Source: Mnemiopsis leidyi (taxonomy: Eukaryota; Ctenophora; Tentaculata; Lobata; Bolinopsidae). From it: a stretch of 21,161 bases of DNA. The translations under genes and the position numbers were made by a program. Where the stretch lies: positions 21,859 through 43,019 of the forward strand of contig JH156336.1 of assembly GCA_000226015.1 (NCBI GenBank). The letters run 5' to 3'. The notes under the pieces were generated by a model. That model saw only the letters and a program-made list of their open reading frames with translations. It searched no databases and had not been told where the DNA came from. How positions within the stretch are numbered: position 1 is the first letter of the stretch; each line of letters starts with the position of its first letter. Below are positions 1 to 10,000 of this stretch, piece by piece.

Positions 1-297
1 ATATTGCAGGGTATATGCCCGAACGACATCGGCATGGTCTTCAGAAACAATCCAAGACTTGGTATCAAGATTGTGCTACCATCCCTCAGTAAAAAAGCCT
101 CAGCATTGGCAATGTCGCACTACGATAACTCTTTCTCCGTTAGAGCAGGAATGTTATGGAACCTGCTCCCAAGAGAAGTGAACACACTCACAGATTTGAA
201 CACTTTCAAAATCTCTCTTGGAACATTCATGGACAACATTCCTGATACTCCCCCCTACTCCCGGATATACGGCAAAGAACTCAAACTCCATGATTGA
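1..297 (+). mobile_element. Non-LTR retrotransposon reverse transcriptase, C-terminal fragment
   Basis: The frame is open from the first base of the window to a TGA at 295-297, so the gene is cut by the window edge. The peptide carries a pattern typical of the extreme C-terminus of CR1/jockey/RTE-type ORF2 proteins: a hydrophobic FSVRAGMLWNLLP block, then VNTLTDLNTFKISL, then a short IPDTPP tail before the stop. These lie beyond the catalytic palm and thumb, so no RT catalytic motif is expected here. What follows the stop (to about 400) is non-coding and probably the element's 3' UTR, ending near a GGTAGGTAGGTA stretch. The clade is inferred from pattern only. No function should be assumed for this copy. 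Confidence 0.75.
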
Positions 298-764
298 CTG
301 GTGCAGCCAGAAAGGTGGTCCGCAGATGGCGTGATGGCCCTGGAAAAGCCCTTTCCAAAACTACTCAATAGGTTCAATAGGTAGGTAGGTATATATCGGT
401 CGCAGTATAATTATGTAAATTTAATTTACTATATTAGACATTGGGAAAACCTTCCTGCACCATTGTTTTAGCTTTTAAGCATAGTTTCTACAATCAACAA
501 CTCTGCTGACTTGCTCGACTTGAGCCGCCAACTTGACTCGCAAGTCCCCTTAGAAGGGCTTACCATTTGGCTTTTTCTAAAATTAGGATTAGTAGGAGGT
601 TCCACATGTGCTTGTAGCGATCTTTGAAGAGGATTCAGGAACAGATACTCAGATAAATATGGAGACTGTGTTGCGTGATGAAGCCTCTCTGTAATCCATA
701 CAAGTAGCAACTTTATCTTCGCAAGATTCCCTCGTGCGGGGCAGTGGGGCAGTGGGTTGGCAAA
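298..764. other. Non-coding, retrotransposon 3' flank
   Basis: The first 100 bases are probably the 3' UTR of the retrotransposon. The rest is AT-rich unique sequence in which I see no gene; the longest minus-strand frame (468-710) has no recognisable motif. Confidence 0.4.
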
Positions 765-954
765 GATTATCCTAAATAACTGAGATTATCCTAAATAACT
801 GAGATTATCCTAAATAACTGAGATTATCCTAAATAACTGAGATTATCCTAAATAACTGAGATTATCCTGAATAGCTGAGATTATCTCAAATAACTGAGAT
901 TATCCTAAATAACTGAGATTATCCTAAATGACTAATATTATCCCAAATGACTGA
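765..954 (+). repeat. 19-bp tandem repeat, about 10 copies
   Basis: The unit GATTATCCTAAATAACTGA is repeated head to tail with exact 19-bp spacing (starts at 765, 784, 803, 822, 841, 860, 879 and so on). The first six units are almost identical and divergence increases to the right (CTCAAATAACT, CCTAAATGACT). It is followed at about 960-1012 by a TA-rich, partly palindromic tract (TATATATAGTATATATA). Confidence 0.9.
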
Positions 955-1012
955 GATTATACTAGTACTATATATATAGTATATATATTATATATGATAT
1001 ATAGTATACTAT

Positions 1013-4000
1013 CCTGTTTGTTGCATGTCACCCAATTTTCGCCTGAAGTCCTACGCCGTGAATGCAGAGTGCCTGACTTACAAGAATGCCACGTGACACC
1101 CCTATCCGACACCTATTTCAAGTAGCTATACGAGATCTAAAAGTAACAACTTCTGGCACTTTTCTCGCTTCTGAATAATCTTGCTGCACGTGCGCTGCGC
1201 ACTGTTGAAGCACAACATTGCGTCATAGAATCGCTGTGATGGTTAACCCAGTCGCAATATCTGCCGGCTGAACAGCACAACACAGTGCATCATCAACAAC
1301 CATTTGCGTCACAAGACCGCTACCGCTGTCCTCTCCAGCCCTCTAGTTAACGGTCTCGGCTCTCAGACTGCAGCTCTGCCATTACCTGCACAATATGCAA
1401 ACCTTGCAATCTTGCGCAGCAAAATGACATCATCTCAGTATTCTTGTAGCCTCGTACTGAGACCTCTAACTCTGCTCGTATTTACTATTTATATTCTCCC
1501 AAGTTGTAATTGCGAGACGAACGGCGCAATCATAGTCGGTAAGGCCCCTAAGACCAGTCCTGGAGCAGGCTGAGCCAATGAGAACGCAAGAAATGGAGCA
1601 TGTGACTCCAGGTTATTGTGACGAGATTGATGAAGGAGCAGGAGAGCTGCACCAGGTGCTGCCATCTTGTTGTTATTACGTCAAAGATCGGTGCTGGCTG
1701 GCCCAGAGTGCCTCCTCTACTGAATCTAGATACTACTTGACATTAGGGAGCCTGGCTAGGACACGCCTTCTTGCAAAACTCAGTTTCAGTGGTTCACCTC
1801 CCTCCTTAATTCCGGCCAGTAGGCGGTGAATGCAATAATGAACTTGGAACTGTTTTGATGTTTTATATGAGAAGTATGAGTTGCTATAGCTTTATTACAT
1901 TCGTTGTGGGGCATCGTTTTGTTGTACTTGTATCATTAAATCTAACCAGTACCTAACGTATAATTAAGTTAGGATATCATTTTATTTTTGAATTTGTATT
2001 TTAGGCGTGCTCACAATCGTCCACACGTCCGTCATCACTACTAGCTTGCTGGACTTTCATTATTGTCATCGCGGATTGTTTAATTTTTGTTTACCATGAT
2101 TAATGTTTCCTGACAAGCTGTATATCGACCGGAATGAAATCTATTTCGACAGCATGTCGTTTTAATTTTCACTTTTTTGACATTTCTGCAACATTCAATA
2201 GTTCAAAACCTCGAAACTCTGACAGGTCAAAACTGATTATTAAAACCTTTAAGCTTGAAAGTGATTACGGAAGCAGCTAGTTAGTGAGTTTGTTAGGTAG
2301 TTAGTTCGGTGGTTGGTATTTTAGTAACTAGTGAGCTCGATTTGAAATAAAATGTCCACGTCAAGTTGTTAATTTGCGGAGCATGTTTACCTATTTCACA
2401 GTTACAACATTTAATGTTGCGGTTCCCTTTGTCCAGAATCGACTACTATTTCTGCCTGTGTTTTTCTGCACTATTAAACTTGGGATAACTGTTTCAGTCT
2501 AATTCGAGAACTTTCGAGCTGGCTCCCAGTCCTAGTGGCTACACGCACGCTAATGGCTGTAATTCCATCTTTGCTTCCAAATTGCAAAATAAGTACAAAT
2601 CGTTACAACTTTTCAAGTGTTCGTCCGACAGTCGTGCTCAATTAAGTAGCTTGACAGAGACGGTAAATTATCTGAACCGCAATTTTAAATTTTCATTACA
2701 TCACCGCTCTCCATTTAAACCAAATTTTAATGTTTTAATTTTAAGTTCCATAATTTCCCTCCCTCCTTCCTTTCCAAGGGAATCATTACGCAAATTCTGT
2801 CGCAATGCTTGCTACCGAGCGCAGTTGCGTCATTTTCATGGTCTCTGTCATTGTGTAAATTAATATACCCAGGGTACAATACAGTTCCTCTAGCAGACCT
2901 CCTTCATAATTATTGTGTAGAAGCTTCAACTACGCCTTGCTTTGTGCACAGCTGCCCGGCATAATTACCAAGCTTCAATACAAAGAACGGTAGGGGAACA
3001 AGCAAGCAACCACGAGACGTCACTAAGAATTCGTCTACGTCATGAAATGTGGGAGTGAAGGATGGTTTATAAGCAGGAGTTTGTCCTCGGTTTAATCCTA
3101 GTTATATTTGTTCTGGATTTCAAGGAGCGGTTGTTAAACTTGTGGTCTATATATACTTATCCCCCGTGTACGGCTTGTTCTATTTACCAGGTTCTCCTAG
3201 TTTCCGGTACCTTAACAACCATGTCTTCCTAATCTGCTCCTCTAGATCTCCGCTCCTCCTCTGTTCTTGTCAATACTTTTAGAAGTCCAGATATGAAGCT
3301 GCGACACGTTTTTGCCGTTATCTAAGTAGAGCATTTTGCCGGATTCTATAGTCTATGTTATAATGTCAGGTATGGATTTCTTCTTGCAGTGTTCTCCGGT
3401 CTGTACCGGAGTTTGACACCAGATTGTATAATGTTCCCTGTCACCGCCTCCCCACCACGCAGCACATCTTATCGGGGGTGCTCTGGTGTCGTCATGGTTT
3501 CCCAGTAAGTGTCGGGAACAGAAGAAAGTGTCACTAAGACACCGTGGCCTTGATTGATTGGTGAGATGCTGGAGGTTTCCCGACCCTGAATATGGGTGGA
3601 AACTCCGGCAATTACTCCGAGACTATTAGTATGATTATTACTATTTTTACTTTCTCTCAGAATACTATATAAGCTCAATCCAGTTAAATATGCAAAGGCT
3701 TTTAACCTTTTAACGAATGAGTAAAGGTGTAGAAATTCAACATTTTTAGGTTCCGGTTCTTGGTTTAAGAGATCGATTTTATAGCCTAGTTTTAGATTTA
3801 TAGTTTAGTTTAGTCAGACGTGCACGTGCGTATCTCAATAACCTGTTCCAACTTTAACTGCTTTTGCGCTTTAAGCTGAACAGTTGGCCACTGCTAAGGA
3901 CAGAAATTCATTTCACGTTTTTGTGCGATCACAAGTTTTTGTGCGATCACAAGTTGTGCCATATCGCGATCCTTGTTTGTTATTTTATTAAGTAATACCG

Positions 4001-4756
4001 TTATATATTGCACCTAAATAACGTTGGCTTGTGTTTGCGATGAAACTAAAAGGTGAAGTGAGAGAGAACTATTTAATGAAATTGACCGATAGCTTAATTC
4101 ATAAACATTCATATAGTTAGTATAGTGCTCCATACAAATTTGACCGTTTCATGTGCAAGATAGGAAGTATAGAAGCGCTTAAGAGTTAAAGAATGCACTC
4201 AGTACCAGACTCTTCAAATAACCTGATTTCTCTTACCCCTTGGTGGTATCTTGGATTATATCAACAGGAAGCGCCATGCTCTTCCGTGACATAACATATT
4301 GTTTTATAGCCAGGCGACTGTTATGTCAAGTGTCGGGTCAATTTATTACGAAGTGACTCATTGTCACCGTTAAATGCAAAGTTGACAAGTGTACCTTGGC
4401 AGTTCACAATGACATGTCCTAGCTGTAAAGCTCCGCACGTCTGGTCTTGTTGACGCTGGTGTGGTATTTCTCAGTAGTTCAGGTCGGTAATGGCAGTCGA
4501 CCAGTCTGCTCCAAGCCTAGGTGCCAGCTCCGTCCTATAAGCCAGATCAGCTGGCCGCTAGGACACTTACATCAGCCACGTTCTAGAGATTCGCTCTGTT
4601 GACAGCCCAACTGCAAGTCTCCAACTTATAACTCTTCTTCATGTGAAGTGGGGGTGAAGCTGGTAGTCAAAGAGCGTTCAGAGCACAATCGCAGCATGTG
4701 AAGGTACGTGTACTCGTGTAGGGACCTTCTTACTTCCGACTCCCGTCTTATCTCTA
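1013..4756. other. Intergenic, no supported gene
   Basis: No open frame here shows a domain or a coherent splice structure. Frames at 1304-1829, 2582-2863 and 3469-3678 (minus) are short and unrecognised. There is a direct duplication of TTTTTGTGCGATCACAAG at about 3918-3954 and two CACGTG E-boxes (about 1090 and 1187). Distant upstream exons or regulatory DNA of the RGS gene could lie here, but I cannot show any. Confidence 0.4.
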
Positions 4757-4814
4757 CACGTGGGCGTGATATCCGTGCACGTGGGCCCTATATCCGGGCA
4801 CGTGGGCGCTATAT
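4757..4814 (+). promoter_or_regulatory. Three E-box (CACGTGGGC) units with 21-bp period
   Basis: CACGTG occurs at 4757-4762, 4778-4783 and 4799-4804, each followed by GGGC and then by ATATCC about 7-10 bases later. The spacing is exactly 21 bp, or two turns of B-DNA, which puts all three sites on one face. CACGTG is the core site for bHLH and bHLH-ZIP factors (Myc/Max, USF and relatives). The array is about 2.2 kb upstream of the tentative first exon of the RGS gene. A regulatory role is inference; it may simply be a minisatellite of a unit that contains an E-box. Confidence 0.45.
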
Positions 4815-6453
4815 CCCGGATCTAGCTGATACACCCCCTTCAGCCCAACTTCCAGGGATATCTGATCTGTGAAGCCGGACTGCCGACAGCGGTCACGACA
4901 CTTGGGTTGGGCAGGAATGACGCTGCATAATATCCGGAGATATGAGCTGCATGATTTTATGGTTGCGCTTTGTGCTCGAGCACTTCACCACCAGTCCTTG
5001 AAACTCTTGTCATTATCGCAAGTGTTCTGTCGTGTATGTCATCGTTATTTGAGACCATCCGTCCTCTGCAATCGCTGCCGTCGTGCCTCTTAGTAATCTC
5101 TCCTAATGTCGTGCCTCTAAGTAATCTCTCCTAATGTCAACCCCCTTGTTTCTTCAGACGTTTACCCAACCGAGAATTCTACAAAACGCTTAAAATATTA
5201 TGTTATGCTATTTTGTAAATCAGTTCCCTGCGCACCGTTAAGCTCGCGCGCAGTCTTAATTGGGCTGAGTCATCGCATTCAATTTTACAATACTCTAAAA
5301 GTCTGGAGTTTAATATGCAATTGCAAAATCGTGACCTGTCGCGTGTATATTATCGCTCGGTGGCTGAGTTAGCACACTTGTGTTAGTTCTTGGAGTCTTT
5401 TGGTTAATGCAAATGGTTATATCATGTTGCTTTACTTAGCATCTTCGCACGAGTTCTTATAAGGATGAAAGCTGATGGTGGTGCTAAAAGCTTCATAAAT
5501 ACGTAATAAAATAGTGATACTAACTACGATCGATTCGATTTATCTTGTCAAATTAATCTTCGGCTTTCTCAATTATTGCCATAATGCTTTTGTCAGCAGC
5601 CAGCTAATTAAGCATGCATATATTACCTCCGTATATTATATATTGCGTACATTTTGATTTCCCAATTTCGGCATGTTATATTTCCCACGCAGCTCAGCGT
5701 AAATTCTCGTTAGGTGCAAGTCTAAAAAGGGGAAGAGAGGATGGTCTACCTTAACCAATGTAACTGCTGTTTCAGCCACTACCGCTTCCAACACGATTAC
5801 GTGAGTGTCGGCCCCCAGCAGTTTGTCAACCCCCATTGTCGAACCGCTTAACTCCCTTAACACGTCACGTCTTTCTGAAGGGCACGAAGCTTCAGCTCAC
5901 TTACTCATTTCTCTGTCTCTTGATTTCGTTAGCATTTCTTTCGCCTGATTTTTGCGGATGTTGTTTAATTATTTATTGCGGTTCAGGGGGTTCTGTTAGA
6001 TTAACACAGTGTTATCTGAAGCATTACGATTGATTAAACAGTTTAGTGTGGGATCAAAGCATTTTTCCAAAACCATTAATTGCATGATCGTGTAATAATA
6101 CCGATTATCTATTATTTCTGCCCGACTATGCAGTTGATAAATTGTTTGGCGACATAACTGATAATACTCAAGTAATCTACTGTTTAATTACGTTTTTAGG
6201 GATTTTTGCCTAAAATGATGTCGACAAAACTATTTTCAAGTTTCAACTGTAAGAGAACTCTATTTAAAACAGCAACTGTTACCTCATGAAATATTACAAC
6301 ATGCAAGAATACTTGAATCAAGAATAGGAATACTAATTTGACAAACTAGTATTTTTGTGGCTCCTGATTCTTTTGACTTTTAATGAGACTTGTCAACTTT
6401 CCTCCCTAAAGTTGGTCAAATCGTTCTAAATTTAGCACCTCACATCATCCAGC
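4815..6453. other. Intergenic, no supported gene
   Basis: The only clear structure is a 28-bp perfect-but-one tandem duplication at 5080-5135 (unit starting GTCGTGCCTCT). The frames in 4869-5093, 5636-5863 (minus) and 5836-6033 are short, unrecognised and not joined by splice sites. Confidence 0.4.
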
Positions 6454-6585
6454 ATTCTCGCCCAGTTACGTTTTGAGTTGTTATAATAGACAAGCATCCT
6501 CATAGTTGGCTTTTCCAAGATTCTCGCCCAGTTACGTTTTGAGTTGTTATAATAGACAAGCATCCTCATAGTTGGCTTTTCCAAG
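6454..6585. repeat. 66-bp tandem duplication, two copies
   Basis: ATTCTCGCCCAGTTACG begins at 6454 and again at 6520, and the two 66-bp units are essentially identical, with a third partial start at 6586. On the minus strand the unit keeps an open frame and gives a 22-residue repeat (…EKPTMRMLVYYNNSK…) within a frame spanning 6701-6432. I do not recognise that peptide. Confidence 0.85.
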
Positions 6586-6959
6586 ATTCGCATTTGACCC
6601 TCCCTGGCCTTCTTTTCCGGCCTTGCAAACCCCCGCAACCAAATATTGATGTAGCCAGTGCAATTGGTACTATTCGAAAATACTTGACCATAAAACCCCA
6701 TCAGTAGCGAAGGGGTGGGGAGCTGGGGGCGGTTACCTACTCAATATAACATTTCTCTGAGCGAAGTGATGATATCGCGTTGTATCTGTCTTTTTATTCA
6801 AGATTTCGATACTGTCTGCTTCTATTTATAGCACTAACCTCACTATTTTCTCTGCGATTTGTTTATTTTCCTGGGTTTCTATTGTCCCATCTTTAAACTA
6901 GCACCACGACCAGATATGATATGCATGTTATAGCTACCGACATTGCTTGTCTTTGCACT

Positions 6960-7007
6960 ATGAAGCGTTTAAGACGAAGATGCAAATCTAGCTCAATCGG
7001 TCTTATT
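6960..7007 (+). CDS. RGS gene, tentative first coding exon
   Basis: An ATG at 6960 opens a 16-codon basic peptide ([16 protein letters not shown]) that runs in phase 0 into a strong donor, ATT|GTAAGT, at 7008. The next exon begins in phase 0 at 7181, so the join is legal, with a 173-bp intron. Exon 2 has no in-frame Met near its start, so some upstream exon is required. This one is the best local candidate, and it resembles the short basic N-termini seen in small RGS proteins. Other upstream exons, in or outside the window, remain possible. Confidence 0.45.
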
Positions 7008-10000
7008 GTAAGTCACTCAAAACTGACACAACCCATATATCTGTCTCTAATTGTTGTTTGATTTACCTTATCTCTGATTGGACAAAACGATCCCGAAAAG
7101 CACCAAATCTCAGCTAACAAACAATTACGAGTACCCTGATCTCAGCTAACTTACCAGAACTTTCACCATGTTTCTTTCAGAACCCTCAACAGACGCCCCT
7201 TAACAGCCAGTTCAGTCAAGTGGTGGGCGAAACTTCCCGCATTGCGGAGTGGGCTAAAGGTTTCGACAAGCTCCTTGAGGACCCTGACGGGGTTTCCTGT
7301 TTCCAGGAATTCCTCAAGAAGGAATATGCGGATGAGAACATCAAGTTCTGGTTGGCCTGTAAAAAGTACGAGGGAATGACTGATCAAAAGAAGGTAGACG
7401 ATGATATTTGAGGGTTTAGTTATAAAAATTCGTACTCTACTTAATGAGTTATTTTTGATTGTGTAGGATCACAGCCTACATAGCTAAACCAAATCAAAGC
7501 GGTAAAACCCGACTATTTAACACCCTCCGTGTTTTCAGCGCCAAGAGGAAGCCGCCTTTATAATTTCCGAGTATTTGGTGTCTGGTGCTCCCAACCCCAT
7601 CAACATTGATGCTAGTGGTCGCGAGGACGTCGTCAGAAACTGTCATCTTGCACAACCTCATCTCTTCAAGCCCATGCAGAAACAGGTGTGGGTTTATCTG
7701 TTGTGTTTGTTACCGTGGTTACCATGGTTACTGTGTTTTCTATTATCAAAAGAGGGGGAGCGGTCAGGAGCCCCAAACAGAACTTATTTGCGATGTGTCG
7801 ATCTGGAGCAGCACTTGAGCAACTTCTCCTCTTATCAAGCTCGCTATCTCACTGCTTCCAGTAGACTAAAGTATAATATATTGGTCTCGATAATTATAGA
7901 CCACCTCAGCTCCTGTCTATTTATAACCTTAAAAGATTTAGCCCTGTGTCTGTGTGTCTGTCCGTAGCTATTTCAGGAATGTGTCCTTATTTCCTGAGCG
8001 GTTCTGATCACTGCTGCCTCCAGATTAGATATTATCTAACCCCCCCCCCAATATCTACAACCTGATACTAGATATTATCTAACCCCCTCCCCCCCAATAT
8101 CTACAACCAGATACTAGATATCATCTAACTCCCCCCCCAGATCTACAACCAGATACTAGATATTATCTAACCCCCCCCAGATCTACAACCTGATGATGTA
8201 CGGGAAGTACTGGCAGTTCACTAGGAGCGACGATTACCTGAACCTACTTGAGCAGGAGAAGCTTGGCAAGATGCCAATATTCAAGCACATAACCAGCCCC
8301 AAGGACGGCAAGCGGAAGAACGCTATAAACGAGAACGCTCACAACAGTCGGAATAGGAAGTTCTTCAGCTTCTTCGGCATGAGAAAACGTGAGTTTTATT
8401 ATCCAAACCGACTTTACTTGTTAACAGTTAACTGCTGTGATCGAAATGCGGAGAATGTTAGAGATTTGATCAGGTGTCATATTTAAAATTACTACCGTCC
8501 ATGTGACGGCCAAGTAACTTTGCCCATCAACAAAGCGGCATAAAAATAATCATGATACGAGAGATTCCCCGATCTTTAAGATCAGATCATCCTGATCTTT
8601 GTTGGCTTCTACCTATCAGGAATCCGTCGCTATGGTACCATGTACCGTCGCTTTGGTACCATAAGGTACAGGCTTCGTTGTCGACGTTGTAACGTCAGCT
8701 AACACCACCTTCAGCTTCCGTCATTTATTGACAGTATTTAACCATATAACCGTAACTATACAAGATTAAGATAATCTCTGTATAAAGCTTCATGCCACAA
8801 GTCAGACTGTTGTGTGATAGCTCTATGATAATATCATGCTACCCTATCTCTGACTAAACTGTCCCTATGTCAGACATGATTACTGTCGTATCTTTGTCTG
8901 CAAACCTTGCTCACACCCTACATTCACGTTAGCAGTATCTCAAAACAACAAAATTTATTGAAATTATCTGATTTTGTAACTAATAATTCTGCTCAACGGC
9001 GATTCAAAGAGTAAAAGATCAATTTAACGAACTGTTTCTCTCACAATTTCACTACTATTCCACTTAATATTTCACAAACAATTTCACTCACTATTTTACT
9101 AAATATTTCTCTAACAATTTCACTCAATATTTCTCTAAATATTTCTCTAACAATTCCACTCACTATTTCACTAAATATTTCTCTAACAATTTCACTCACT
9201 ATTTTACTTAATATTTCTCTAACAATTTCACTCAATATTTCACTAAATATTTCTCTAACAATTTCACTCACTATTTCACTAAATATTTCTCTAACAATTT
9301 CACTCACTATTTCACTCAATATTTCTCTGACTATTCCACCCTCCAGGAGAAGAGACGGAAGTTATCCAGACGAACAAACACAACAACCACATGAGCCGGC
9401 CCCACCTCAACCACAACAACAACCACACTAACAACCACACTAACAACCATCACCCTGGTAACAAACACCAAGTCCTCCTGGAGATGCCCAACTGCACCCT
9501 CAGACGGGCATATTACAGTGGGCAGGAAAGCGTCAAGTCGTGCGTGGAGCGGGCTCTCGTCAACACAGGTTAGTTTATTGGTTTATCGGTTAATTAAGGG
9601 CAAGTTAAGTGTGAGCGCTCATGATAAACACTGCCGACATTGTGTCACTACTGCTTTAAGTTCTATTATTTGTTCAAATTCAAATTTGGAGGCTATTAGC
9701 TTACACGTTTGGTTATATTCGAAGTTAAGACTACAATCTTTCAGGGGTTAACTTAAACTGCTACCACATCTGCATGAAGAAAACTGGAGAAGTTATAGAC
9801 ATACAAAGACCCATCAATCAGTTTGCAAACATGACCCTCAGCTTCTTGAACACACCGACCTTTCAGTGAGTTTTTCTCGATCACAATAATTTCAGAGAGT
9901 TTCCTTTGAGCTTCTTTTACAGCTGGTTTAGAAAGAAAAATTTATCATTTGTTTCAATCGCGCAAAATTTTCCCTTATGAATTATAATGTTAGATTTTAG

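Noticed and set aside
1304-1829. Two adjacent plus-strand frames of 83-89 codons
   Set aside because: No domain, no splice logic, non-ATG start in the first; no better than chance in this composition.
7575-7967. 130-codon frame read through from exon 3
   Set aside because: The coding part ends at the donor at 7685; the rest is intron read-through.
9041-9319. 92-codon minus-strand frame with SEIVREIF repeats
   Set aside because: It is the translation of a 12-bp minisatellite in an intron; the period being a multiple of three keeps the frame open.
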